64,000 bases of DNA from NCBI RefSeq assembly GCF_007827815.1, contig NZ_VITH01000005.1, forward strand, positions 186,001 to 250,000, given 5' to 3'. Shown here piece after piece: positions 45,745 to 54,946 of this stretch. The position numbers and the translations under genes were made by a program. Below the pieces are notes generated by a model. That model saw nothing but the letters and a program-made list of their open reading frames with translations. It searched no databases and was not told where the DNA came from. The DNA comes from Azospirillum brasilense. GTDB lineage: Bacteria; Pseudomonadota; Alphaproteobacteria; Azospirillales; Azospirillaceae. Position 1 is the stretch's first letter, and every line of letters starts with the position of its first letter.

Positions 45745-45961
45745 GGCGGCCTGTCGTGGGTCCGGAACGGTCGCGCGGCCGGACCGGAGCCCAGGCTGCG
45801 CCAAGGCTGGTGTGGCACAGGGATGGCGCCGGGAACAAGTCCGCAACACGCACGATGCGCTTCGAGCGCCTTCGTGATGCAGCCTTGCAACAACCCCTGT
45901 GACATTGGGCCTTATGGCGCCCGGCCGCGGGGATGGCGCCCGCGACCGGGGTCGTGGGCCA

Positions 45962-46513
45962 TCACCCCATCATCACGCCGCCGAGCGCGGCGTCGGTCAG
46001 CAGGGGGTAGCGCTGCTCGTCCGGCAGCTGGTAGTGCCACCACTCGAAGCTGTAATGCCGCCAGCCCGCCGCCGTCATGACGCCGAGAAGGGCGGCGCGG
46101 TTGCGCTGCTGCTCGGTGGTCAGGTCGGTGCGGCCATGGTGGGACTGTTCGGTCATGTCGTCGAAGCCGGTGCCCATGTCCAGCGGGCGCCCAGAGCCGT
46201 CGGCCAGCGTCAGGTCCACCGCGACGCCGCGCGAATGGGTGGAGCCGCCCGACGGGTCGGCGATGTAGGAGGGATCGGGCAGCGCCCGCCACAAGGCCCA
46301 TTGCGCCTCGACCGGGCGGAAGGCATCGTACAGCCGCAACCGGCAGCCGATGCCGCGCGCCAGCCGGATCGCCGCGCGCAGCGCCGCCGCCGCGTCGGGG
46401 TGCAGCAGGCAATGCGGGTGCCGGTAGATCGGCGCCCCGGTCAGGTTGTCCGGCGTGGCGTATAGCAGGTCGATGTCGACGTCGAAGTCCGGTGGTGCGA
46501 TGGGTGTGAGCAT
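45962..46513 (-). CDS. D-alanyl-D-alanine dipeptidase (VanX/DdpX family)
   Basis: 183-residue zinc peptidase. The motif GGSTHSRGVAVDLTL contains His and Asp zinc ligands (SxHxxGxAxD), and EWWHYQLPDE supplies the catalytic Glu and third His. It has no obvious signal peptide, suggesting a cytosolic DdpX-like role in recycling D-Ala-D-Ala from peptidoglycan rather than resistance: no vanA/vanH-like genes are nearby. Divergent from tsaB. Confidence 0.9.
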   Translation of the reverse strand: MLTPIAPPDFDVDIDLLYATPDNLTGAPIYRHPHCLLHPDAAAALRAAIRLARGIGCRLRLYDAFRPVEAQWALWRALPDPSYIADPSGGSTHSRGVAVDLTLADGSGRPLDMGTGFDDMTEQSHHGRTDLTTEQQRNRAALLGVMTAAGWRHYSFEWWHYQLPDEQRYPLLTDAALGGVMMG

Positions 46514-46614
46514 GATCCATGCCGTCAGGGAAGGTCGGGGCTGTCTATCACGCTCTTGACCCAGGCTTGAAGTGGGGCTTTGAAGATGGCGGACCTGACG
46601 ACGCGTGTGAGGCG

Positions 46615-47301
46615 ATGAGAGTTCTGGGACTGGACACGGCGACCTCCGGCTGTTCGGCCGCGCTGTGGGACGATGGCGCCGTCACGGTGCAACGGCGCGA
46701 GCCGATGGCCCGCGGGCAGGCGGAGGCGCTGGTGCCGTTGGCGCAGGCCGCGCTGGCGGAAGCCGGCTGCGCCTTCGACGCGCTCGACCGCATCGCCGTG
46801 ACCGTCGGGCCCGGCGCCTTCACCGGCCTGCGCATCGCGCTGGCCGCAGCGCGCGGCTTCGCGGTTGCCGCCGGGCTGCCGGTGGTCGGGGTCACCAGCT
46901 TCGACGCGATCGCCCACGGCCTGCCGGAGGCGGAGCGGGACGGCCGGACCGTCCTGGTCGCCGTGGACTCCCGACGCAGCGAGCCGTTCCTGCAGCTGTT
47001 CCACCCGGACCTGACGCCGTTCGGCGAGCCGGCGATGCTGGAGCCCGCCGCGGTGCCGGGTTGGCTCGACGGGCTGCTCGCCGGTGAAGCCGGTGCCATG
47101 CCCCTGCTGGTCGCCGGGGACGGGGCGGCGGCGCTGCGCCCGCTTCTGGAGGGGCGTGCCGACACCGCCTTCGCCGCCGGGCCGGGCACACCCGACGCCG
47201 CCGTGGTCGCCGCGCTGGGCGCCCGGCGCGAGGTTGGACTGCCGGCCCAGCCCTTCTATCTGCGTCCGCCCGACGTCTCCCTGCCGCGGAAGACGGCATG
47301 A
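46615..47301 (+). CDS. tsaB: tRNA threonylcarbamoyladenosine biosynthesis protein TsaB
   Basis: 228 residues, ASKHA fold. MRVLGLDTATSGCSAALWD opens the protein, and VTVGPGAFTGLRIALAAARG is the TsaB hallmark. TsaB with TsaD and TsaE makes t6A at position 37 of ANN-decoding tRNAs. The Shine-Dalgarno GAGG (46609-46612) is unusually close to ATG 46615. An open frame upstream to 46519 has no homology. The end overlaps rimI by four bases (ATGA). Confidence 0.95.
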   Translation: MRVLGLDTATSGCSAALWDDGAVTVQRREPMARGQAEALVPLAQAALAEAGCAFDALDRIAVTVGPGAFTGLRIALAAARGFAVAAGLPVVGVTSFDAIAHGLPEAERDGRTVLVAVDSRRSEPFLQLFHPDLTPFGEPAMLEPAAVPGWLDGLLAGEAGAMPLLVAGDGAAALRPLLEGRADTAFAAGPGTPDAAVVAALGARREVGLPAQPFYLRPPDVSLPRKTA

Positions 47302-47810
47302 CGGCGGCCCCGCCCGAGACGTCCCGTTCCCCGGCGTCTCATCCGGTGCGGCTTCAGACCGCCGGCCTTGCCGACGCCGCGGTGATCGCGGCCCTGCAAC
47401 AGGGGTGCTTTCCCGACGATCCCTGGGGCAGCGAGGCGGTCGCCAGCCTGATCGGCCAGCCCGGCTTCTTCGCCGCTCTGGCCTTGCGGGAGGGCGTGGA
47501 GGGCGACGATCCGGTCGGCTTCCTGCTCGCGCGGGTTGCCGCCGACGATGGCGAGATCATCGCCGTCGGCGTCCGGGACGACGCGCGGGGGCAGGGGACC
47601 GGGCGGCGGCTGGTGGTGGCGGCTTTGGACGGCGCGCGGGCGCTGGGCGCCACGGCGCTGTTCCTTGAAGTCGCCGAAGACAATGGTATGGCGCAATCCC
47701 TGTATAAATCTTGTGGCTTCTTTGCCGTGGGCCGTCGTCCCGGCTATTACCGCAGGGTGGACGGAAGGGTTGCCGCCCTGGTGTTGCGGTATTCGTACAC
47801 CGACGAATAA
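47298..47810 (+). CDS. rimI: Ribosomal protein alanine N-acetyltransferase
   Basis: 170-residue GNAT. Motif A is IIAVGVRDDARGQGTGRRLV, motif B is LEVAEDNGMAQSLYKSCGFF, and the tail VGRRPGYYR is typical of RimI, which acetylates the N-terminus of ribosomal protein S18. Starts within tsaB (ATGA overlap), a classic tsaB-rimI pair. Convergent with the TusA-like gene three bases away. Confidence 0.93.
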   Translation: MTAAPPETSRSPASHPVRLQTAGLADAAVIAALQQGCFPDDPWGSEAVASLIGQPGFFAALALREGVEGDDPVGFLLARVAADDGEIIAVGVRDDARGQGTGRRLVVAALDGARALGATALFLEVAEDNGMAQSLYKSCGFFAVGRRPGYYRRVDGRVAALVLRYSYTDE

Positions 47811-47813
47811 ATC

Positions 47814-48068
47814 TTAACCTTTCTGAATCCACAGGCGGTGCACCCCGTCCGGCTCATCCGGATTTTCGGGCGTCACGGCGAGAATGGAGTGACCCAGTTC
47901 GGCTAAGGATCGGGGTACATTCTCCAAGGGTTCGCCAGCGTTCAGCCGGACTTCAAGCGTCTGCCCGGCCGCCATGCGCTCCACCGACAACTTGGTCTTG
48001 ACGAAGGTTAACGGGCACACCTCGCTGGTGATGTCCAAAAACAAATCCGGAGATTTTTTTTCGTACAC
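47814..48068 (-). CDS. TusA-like sulfurtransferase domain protein
   Basis: 84 residues. The TusA/SirA fold is recognised by LFLDITSEVCPLTFVKTKLS, with the catalytic Cys in the CPxxxxK motif, and by LEVRLNAGEPLENVPRSLAE. Such small proteins pass persulfide sulfur, for example to tRNA or molybdenum enzymes. I start it at GTG 48068 because AAGAGGAA lies six bases upstream; an in-frame GTG at 48104 would add twelve residues. Divergent from mucR across an AT-rich 91-bp gap. Confidence 0.88.
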   Translation of the reverse strand: MYEKKSPDLFLDITSEVCPLTFVKTKLSVERMAAGQTLEVRLNAGEPLENVPRSLAELGHSILAVTPENPDEPDGVHRLWIQKG

Positions 48069-48159
48069 TGCTTCCTCTTTAAGAGCAAAGGATGGATATT
48101 GCACGCGGCCACAAACCTCTTTATATGGAGAGGAATGCCAAGCTGCGGAGCAAGCTTAC
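48069..48159. promoter_or_regulatory. AT-rich tusA-like/mucR divergent control region
   Basis: 91 bp with clearly lower GC than the surroundings, many T-A steps, and the inverted repeat CCTCT (48116-48120) / AGAGG (48129-48133) around TTATATGG. MucR-type proteins bind AT-rich DNA with T-A steps and repress their own genes, so this is a likely autoregulatory site. Confidence 0.5.
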
Positions 48160-48576
48160 ATGAGCAATGGTAACCCTTCCAACGCGCTGTTGTCTCTGAC
48201 CACGGAGATCGTGGCGGCGCATGTCTCGAACAATACAGTCGCTCTCGGCGATCTTCCGACGCTGATTGAGCAGGTGTACAAGTCACTCGCGAATGTCGGG
48301 ACCGAGCCGGTTGCGACTGAGGAGCGTCCGCAGCCCGCGGTGCCCATCAAGAAGTCCGTCACTCCCGACTACATTGTATGCCTGGAGGATGGCAAGAAGC
48401 TGAAGATGCTGAAGCGCCATCTGAAGACGGCCTACGACATGTCGCCGGAGGAATACCGCGACCGCTGGGGCCTGCCGGCCGACTATCCGATGGTCGCCCC
48501 GAACTACGCCCGCCAGCGCAGCTCGCTGGCCAAGCAGATCGGTCTCGGCACCCGCGCCCGCCGCGGCGCGGCCTGA
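48160..48576 (+). CDS. mucR: MucR/Ros family zinc-finger transcriptional regulator
   Basis: 138 residues. C-terminal prokaryotic zinc-finger: VTPDYIVCLEDGKKLKMLKR then HLKTAYDMSPEEYRDRWGLP and DYPMVAPNYA, nearly identical to MucR/Ros. Zinc ligands would be Cys74, Asp77 (instead of the second Cys of Ros), and His87 with a further ligand in the following helix; Cys-Asp sites are known in this family. MucR proteins act as H-NS-like silencers and control exopolysaccharide, motility and cell cycle. ATG 48160 follows GGAG at 48147-48150. Divergent from the TusA-like gene. Confidence 0.95.
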   Translation: MSNGNPSNALLSLTTEIVAAHVSNNTVALGDLPTLIEQVYKSLANVGTEPVATEERPQPAVPIKKSVTPDYIVCLEDGKKLKMLKRHLKTAYDMSPEEYRDRWGLPADYPMVAPNYARQRSSLAKQIGLGTRARRGAA

Positions 48577-48897
48577 GGTCCAGGTCCATCAAGCTTGTGC
48601 GTTGGTGTCCGGCGGACCGCCGCTGTTCGGTCCGGTCCGCCCCGGAACCCCTTCGGCCGGATGTGACCGCTTTTTCCTTCCCGCGTGATCGTTGCCGTCC
48701 CGTCTTGCCGCCGTCCCCGTTCTCCGGGGCCGGACCTTGTGGCTTGCCCGGAGTCCGGGCATGCCGGGGGCGGGATCGTCACGTCGCGGTTGACCGGCAA
48801 CCGGCCATTCGTGTTATCCCTGTTCCGTGCCCGACCGGGCTCCGGATGGAGAACCGGCGGTTGCCGCGACCCGAACAACGCCAGCGAAGCGTCGAGT
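48577..48897 (+). promoter_or_regulatory. mucR-olsB intergenic region
   Basis: 321 bp without a credible gene. GGCGGACC (48611-48618) pairs with GGTCCGCC (48634-48641), a hairpin that may end the mucR message, though without an immediate T-tract. A candidate promoter for olsBA is TTGACC (48790-48795) and GTTATC (48813-48818), spacer 17. An open frame running through the gap into olsB from 48685 is not supported by any recognisable sequence. Confidence 0.4.
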
Positions 48898-49722
48898 ATG
48901 GCTGATACAGGCACGGACCAGGGCAGCTCTTCGGATCTGCGCATGGGCTCCCTCGAAGTGCGGCTGGCCGAAAGCGCCGCCGAGATCGATTGGGCGCAGG
49001 CGTTGCGCTACCGCGTCTTCTACGAGGAGATGTCGGCGGTGCCGTCGCCGGACATGGCCGCGCGCCATCGCGACTTCGACGATTTCGACACCCTCTGCGA
49101 TCATCTTCTGGTCATCGACCACGCCCGCGGCGACGGCCCGGACTCCGTGGTCGGCACCTACCGGCTGATCCGCCGCCCGGCGGCGGCCAAGGCCGGCCGC
49201 TTCTATTCCAGCGACGAGTACGACATCGGGCGGCTGCTCAGCTATCCGGGGGAGATCCTGGAGCTGGGGCGGTCCTGCGTCGACGCGGCCTACCGCACGC
49301 GCGGCAGCAGCATGCAGCTGCTGTGGCGCGGCATCGCCGCCTATGTCTTCCACCACGACATCGCGGTGATGTTCGGCTGCGCCAGCCTGCCGGGCACCGA
49401 CCCGGTGGCGATGGCCGAGCCGCTCGCCTACCTGCATCACTTCCATCTGGCCCCGGAGGAGCTGCGCCCGGTGGCCCTGCCGGAACGCTGTGTCGGCATG
49501 GACCTGATGCCCCGCGACCAGATCGACCCGAAGCGCGCGCTGTCCGTTTTGCCGCCGCTGATCAAGGGCTATCTGCGGCTGGGAGGCTTCATCGGCGCTG
49601 GCGCGGTGATCGATCACCAGTTCAACACCACCGACGTGTCGATCGTGGTGAAGACCGACCTGATCACCAACAAGTATTCCAAGCATTACGAGCGGCGCAG
49701 CCGCGACGCCCAGATCGCGTGA
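48898..49722 (+). CDS. olsB: Ornithine lipid synthesis N-acyltransferase OlsB
   Basis: 274 residues, GNAT-related acyltransferase. Conserved parts: LEVRLAESAAEIDWAQALRY with RVFYEEM, then CDHLLVIDHARGDGPDSVVG and ELGRSCVDAAYRTRGSSMQL. OlsB transfers a 3-hydroxyacyl group from acyl-carrier protein to ornithine to form lyso-ornithine lipid. The next gene is an OlsA-like O-acyltransferase 44 bases away, so the pair should make ornithine lipids, phosphorus-free membrane lipids often used under phosphate stress. ATG 48898 was chosen where homology begins; its Shine-Dalgarno is poor. Confidence 0.9.
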   Translation: MADTGTDQGSSSDLRMGSLEVRLAESAAEIDWAQALRYRVFYEEMSAVPSPDMAARHRDFDDFDTLCDHLLVIDHARGDGPDSVVGTYRLIRRPAAAKAGRFYSSDEYDIGRLLSYPGEILELGRSCVDAAYRTRGSSMQLLWRGIAAYVFHHDIAVMFGCASLPGTDPVAMAEPLAYLHHFHLAPEELRPVALPERCVGMDLMPRDQIDPKRALSVLPPLIKGYLRLGGFIGAGAVIDHQFNTTDVSIVVKTDLITNKYSKHYERRSRDAQIA

Positions 49723-49766
49723 TCCACAATCGCATCGGGAAGCGGGCGCATCAGGAGGCGGGTGGC

Positions 49767-50600
49767 ATGACGGCGGTGGATGCAACCGGTGCGCGCGCCC
49801 TGGGATCGCCGGTGCGCGGCGGCCTGCGCCTTGCGGTCTATCTGCTGTGGACGCTCCTGCTGGTCCCGGTGCAGGCGCTGGCCGTCGCTGTGCGCTCGCC
49901 GCTGCGCTTCCGGATACCGCGGTTCTACCACCGGGTCTGCGCCGCCATCCTGGGCATCGGCGTCGTGGTGCGCGGCGAGCGCGCCACGGACGGGCCGGTG
50001 CTGTTCGTCTCCAACCACTCCTCCTACCTCGACATCACGGTGCTGGGGTCGGTCATCCCGGGCTCCTTCGTGGCGAAGAGCGAGGTCGCCGGCTGGCCCT
50101 TCTTCGGGGCGCTGGCGAAGCTCCAGCAGACCGTCTTCGTGGAGCGCAAGGCCCGCTCCGGGGTGGAGAAGCAGCGCGACGAGCTGGGCGCCCGGCTGGA
50201 CGCCGGCGACAGCCTGATCCTGTTCCCCGAGGGCACCTCCAGCGACGGCAACCACACGCTCCCCTTCAAGACGGCGCTGTTCGCGGTGGCCGCCCGCCGC
50301 ATCGGGGACCGGCCGCTGACCGTTCAGCCGGTCAGCATCGCGCCGACCCGGCTGGACGGAATCCCGATGGGGATCGCCTTCCGTCCTTGCTACGCGTGGT
50401 ACGGCGACATGGATCTCGCCCCCCATCTGTGGACCGTCTTCACGCTTGGCCGCATGACGGTGGAGGTGGAGTTCCATCCCCCGGTGACCATCGAGGGCTT
50501 CTCCAGCCGCAAGGCCCTGGCCGACCATTGCCAGCGCGCCGTCGCGCGGGGCGTGGAGCGCGCGGTGTCCGGGAAGCCGCTGCCCGCCGCGACGCCGTGA
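49767..50600 (+). CDS. olsA: Lyso-ornithine lipid O-acyltransferase OlsA
   Basis: 277 residues. PlsC-family acyltransferase: the catalytic NHx4D is NHSSYLDITVL, block II is GSFVAKSEVAGWPFFG, block III LILFPEGTSSDGN. One N-terminal membrane helix (LRLAVYLLWTLLLVPVQALA). It esterifies the 3-hydroxyl of lyso-ornithine lipid, completing the lipid after OlsB. Strong Shine-Dalgarno AGGAGG at 49753-49758. Some OlsA enzymes also act on lysophosphatidic acid. Operon with olsB. Confidence 0.92.
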   Translation: MTAVDATGARALGSPVRGGLRLAVYLLWTLLLVPVQALAVAVRSPLRFRIPRFYHRVCAAILGIGVVVRGERATDGPVLFVSNHSSYLDITVLGSVIPGSFVAKSEVAGWPFFGALAKLQQTVFVERKARSGVEKQRDELGARLDAGDSLILFPEGTSSDGNHTLPFKTALFAVAARRIGDRPLTVQPVSIAPTRLDGIPMGIAFRPCYAWYGDMDLAPHLWTVFTLGRMTVEVEFHPPVTIEGFSSRKALADHCQRAVARGVERAVSGKPLPAATP

Positions 50601-50606
50601 CGGGAA

Positions 50607-50815
50607 CTTTCCACACCGCAAAATGGAAAGACGCCGCGCGGGCACGATTGACTCGTTTTCCCGCACTCGTGCTACCATATCGGCAGGGTGCGACGCCGCG
50701 ACGCGGCGGGTCGCGCGCCGGATAGCGCCGATCGATGCGGCGCCGTCCTGGCGCGCGTTTTTGCATTGGTCGCGATCGCGGTTGGTCGGATCGTTCAGCG
50801 CTGTGGAAGGGATCG
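50607..50815 (+). promoter_or_regulatory. miaB leader with terminator-like structure
   Basis: CTTTCCA (50607-50613) and TGGAAAG (50624-50630) form a short inverted repeat just after olsA. A candidate promoter is TTGACT (50648-50653) with TACCAT (50673-50678), spacer 19. Then CGCGCGCC (50712-50719) pairs with GGCGCGCG (50750-50757), enclosing GCGCCG/CGGCGC (50725-50730/50738-50743), followed by TTTTT at 50758-50762. This has the shape of an intrinsic terminator about 54 bases before the miaB start. Confidence 0.55.
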
Positions 50816-52200
<1,385 letters not shown>

Positions 52201-52204
<4 letters not shown>

Positions 52205-53313
52205 ACGGCTTGCCCGATCAGCGCCCTGACCAGCGCTCCGATCAACGCCCAGATCAACGGATTGATCTGAACTTCGACGACAACCGGCTGTTGCCGATGC
52301 TGTACGGGGAGCATGACCGCCACCTCGCCCGCATCGAGAACCAGCTGGGCGTTTCCCTGATCTCCCGCGGCAACACGCTGACCATCGCCGGCCCGGCGGA
52401 ATCGTCGGAAGCCGCCCGTTCGGCCATCGACGCTCTCTACGAGCGCCTGAAGCGCGGCATGACCGTCGGCACCGGCGAGGTGGACGCCGCCGTCCGCATG
52501 GCGACCGGCGTCGGCGGCGCGGTGCGCGACCAGAATCTGGCGACGCTCAGCCGGGGCGAGGTTGCGGTGCGCACCCGCCGCAAGGGCGCCATCACCCCGC
52601 GCTCCCCCATGCAGGCGGCCTATCTGCAGGCGCTGGCGGAAAGCGAGATGGTCTTCGGCCTCGGCCCCGCCGGCACCGGCAAGACCTACCTCGCCGTGGC
52701 CCAGGCGGTGGCGCTGCTGACCACCGGCCAGGTGGACCGCATCATCCTGTCGCGCCCCGCCGTCGAGGCGGGGGAGCGGCTGGGCTTCCTGCCCGGCGAC
52801 CTCAAGGAGAAGGTGGATCCTTATCTGCGCCCGCTCTACGACGCGCTGCACGACATGCTGCCGGCGGAGCAGGTGAAGAAGCGGCTGGAGTCCGGCGAGA
52901 TCGAGATCGCGCCGCTCGCCTTCATGCGCGGCCGCACGCTCGCCAACGCCTTCGTCATCCTGGACGAGGCGCAGAACACCACGCCGATGCAGATGAAGAT
53001 GTTCCTCACCCGCCTGGGCGAGGGGGGCCGCATGGCGGTCACCGGCGACATCTCCCAGACCGACCTGCCGGCCGGCGCCAAGTCCGGCCTGCGCGAGGCG
53101 CTGGACATCCTGGAAGGGGTGGAGGGCATCCGTTTCGTCCAATTCACCGCCGCCGACGTGGTGCGCCACCCGCTGGTCGCCCGCATCATCCGCGCCTATG
53201 ACCGTGCTGAGGGCGCCCGCGCCGAGAACGACCGGGCCGCGGAGGACCGTGCCCGGGGCACCCGCGCCGACGGCCGGCGCCGGCCGGCCCCGGACGGGGA
53301 GGGAACACCGTGA
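52201..53313 (+). CDS. phoH: PhoH-like ATPase (YbeZ)
   Basis: 370 residues. PhoH domain with Walker [17 protein letters not shown] and Walker [12 protein letters not shown]; a KH-like N-terminal region precedes it. Partner of YbeY in rRNA maturation or ribosome quality control in other bacteria; biochemical role not settled. Starts at TTG inside the miaB stop (TTGA) with GGAGG at 52189-52193. Residues 6-21 are four tandem Asp-Gln-Arg-x units from 12-bp DNA repeats (52216-52263). The C-terminal 40 residues are Arg/Ala/Asp-rich and disordered. Confidence 0.94.
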
Positions 53314-53843
53314 TGGCCGTCGACGTCGTCGTTTCACGTGAAGCGGGCGAGTGGGCGGACAACGCCGAATGGCTGTGCGAACAGGCGGCGCTGGCTGCGC
53401 TCTCCGTCACCTACGACGAGGATGAGGGGCCGGCGGAGCTGTCCGTCGTGCTGGCCGACGACGCGCTGGTGCACCGCCTGAACCGCGAATACCGCGGCAA
53501 GGACAAGCCGACCAACGTGCTGTCCTTCGCCCTGACCGAGGCGGAGGAGCCCGAACTGGGCGAGGACGCGCCGGTCATGCTGGGCGACGTGATCCTGGCC
53601 TGGGAGACCGTCGCCCGTGAAGCCGCCGAGCAGGGTAAAACACCTTCGGACCATATGACCCACCTTGTGGTGCATGGCGTTCTTCATTTGCTCGGGTATG
53701 ATCACGAGACGGATGACGAGGCCGAGGAGATGGAGCAGCTCGAAACCGACGTGCTCGCCACCCTCGGAATCGCCGATCCGTACGCCGCCACGCGCTCTCC
53801 GCCCGGAGAGCCGAACCTGGACGAACAACCACCGGACCGATGA
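53313..53843 (+). CDS. ybeY: rRNA maturation endoribonuclease YbeY
   Basis: 176-residue metalloprotein. The zinc motif THLVVHGVLHLLGYDHETDD (His-x3-His-x5-His) is intact, followed by EAEEMEQLETDVLATLGI. YbeY acts in 16S rRNA 3'-end maturation and ribosome quality control. ATG 53313 overlaps the phoH stop by one base (TGATG); a GTG one codon earlier is possible. A parS-like sequence (13 of 16) at 53330-53345 lies in its fifth to tenth codons. Overlaps the next gene by four bases. Confidence 0.95.
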   Translation: MAVDVVVSREAGEWADNAEWLCEQAALAALSVTYDEDEGPAELSVVLADDALVHRLNREYRGKDKPTNVLSFALTEAEEPELGEDAPVMLGDVILAWETVAREAAEQGKTPSDHMTHLVVHGVLHLLGYDHETDDEAEEMEQLETDVLATLGIADPYAATRSPPGEPNLDEQPPDR

Positions 53844-54757
53844 GCGAGATTTCCGACAGTCGAACGCCCCGTGAAGACGGGGCCGAAGATCAGCAATCCT
53901 TGGGCCACCTGTTTCGCGGGTGGATGAGGACCGTTTTGGGGGGGCGCGACGACGCCACCCTGCGCGCCACGATCGAAGACCTGATCGAGGATCAGGACAG
54001 CGGCGAGGGATCGCTGGGGGCGGCCGAGCGTGCCCTGCTCGCCAACATCCTGAAACTGCGCGACCGCACCGTCGACGACGTGATGGTGCCCCGCGCGGAC
54101 ATCGTGGCGGTGGAGGTGGACACCCCGTTCCCCGCCCTCGTCCAGCGCATGGCGGAGGACGCCCATTCCCGCCTGCCGGTGTTCCGTGAAACGCTCGACG
54201 ACGTCGTCGGCATGGTCCACATCAAGGACGTGATCGTGGCGATGGCCAGCCGGACGCCGGTCGAACTCAAGGACATCGTGCGCGATCTCAGCATCGTCGC
54301 GCCCAGCATGCCGGTGGTGGACCTGCTGGTGCAGATGCGCCAGAAGCGCCAGCACATGGCGCTGGTGGTCGACGAGTTCGGCGGCATCGACGGCCTCGTC
54401 ACCATCGAGGATCTGGTCGAGGAGATCGTCGGCGAGATTGAGGACGAGCACGACGAGGAGGCGACTCCCCATTTCGTGGAACGTCCCGACGGCTCGATCA
54501 TCGCCGACGCCCGCGTCTCCATCGAGGATTTCGAGGATCGCGTCGGCGCCTTCCTCACCGAGGAGGAGCGCGAGGACATCGACACGCTCGGCGGTCTCGT
54601 CGTGTCGATGGCCGGGCGGGTGCCGGGCAAGGGCGAGACGCTGATCCACCCCTCCGGGCTGGAATTCGAGATCGTCGAGGCCGACCCCCGCCGCATCAAG
54701 CGGCTGCGCGTCCGCACCGCTCCCGCCGAGAATTCCGCCCTGGCCGAGGTCGGATAA
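53840..54757 (+). CDS. CorC/HlyC-type CBS domain protein
   Basis: 305 residues, soluble. Two CBS domains (VDDVMVPRADIVAVEVDTPF and MPVVDLLVQMRQKRQHMALV with DEFGGIDGLVTIEDLVEEIV) and a C-terminal CorC_HlyC domain ending EIVEADPRRIKRLRVR. It lacks the N-terminal DUF21 membrane domain, matching CorC rather than full-length TlyC. Linked to Mg2+/Co2+ homeostasis by family. Starts inside ybeY (ATGA). Last tightly coupled gene of the block. Confidence 0.92.
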   Translation: MSEISDSRTPREDGAEDQQSLGHLFRGWMRTVLGGRDDATLRATIEDLIEDQDSGEGSLGAAERALLANILKLRDRTVDDVMVPRADIVAVEVDTPFPALVQRMAEDAHSRLPVFRETLDDVVGMVHIKDVIVAMASRTPVELKDIVRDLSIVAPSMPVVDLLVQMRQKRQHMALVVDEFGGIDGLVTIEDLVEEIVGEIEDEHDEEATPHFVERPDGSIIADARVSIEDFEDRVGAFLTEEEREDIDTLGGLVVSMAGRVPGKGETLIHPSGLEFEIVEADPRRIKRLRVRTAPAENSALAEVG

Positions 54758-54946
54758 GACCCCGCGGGTATTTTCACCACGAGGGCACGAAGGACACAAA
54801 GACGGCGCAAAGAGGCTCCACCGCATCCCCGGACCGACCGGTGAAGCGGGCGCCTCTTTGTGCGTCTCTTCGTGTCTTCGTGGTGAGGCCGTTTCCAGCC
54901 CGGCACAATCGCCTCTCCAGCCCATCCGCATCCGGAGTGCCACCCC
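54758..54946. repeat. Large imperfect inverted repeat between corC-like gene and lnt
   Basis: In this 189-bp gap the left arm TCACCACGAGGGCACGAAGG (54774-54793, continuing to 54816) pairs with the right arm at 54852-54886, which ends CGTGTCTTCGTGGTGA. The arms are about 35-43 bases with a few insertions. The CACGAAGACACGAAG composition is a widespread dispersed proteobacterial intergenic palindrome. It should form a strong stem in RNA and may terminate the miaB-corC transcript. Confidence 0.75.

Noticed and set aside
45962-46513. Vancomycin-resistance island
   Set aside because: Only the VanX-type dipeptidase is present; no ligase, dehydrogenase or two-component genes nearby, so a recycling role is more likely.
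48685-48897. N-terminal extension of OlsB from an upstream ATG
   Set aside because: The added 71 residues have no domain character and would run through the candidate promoter.
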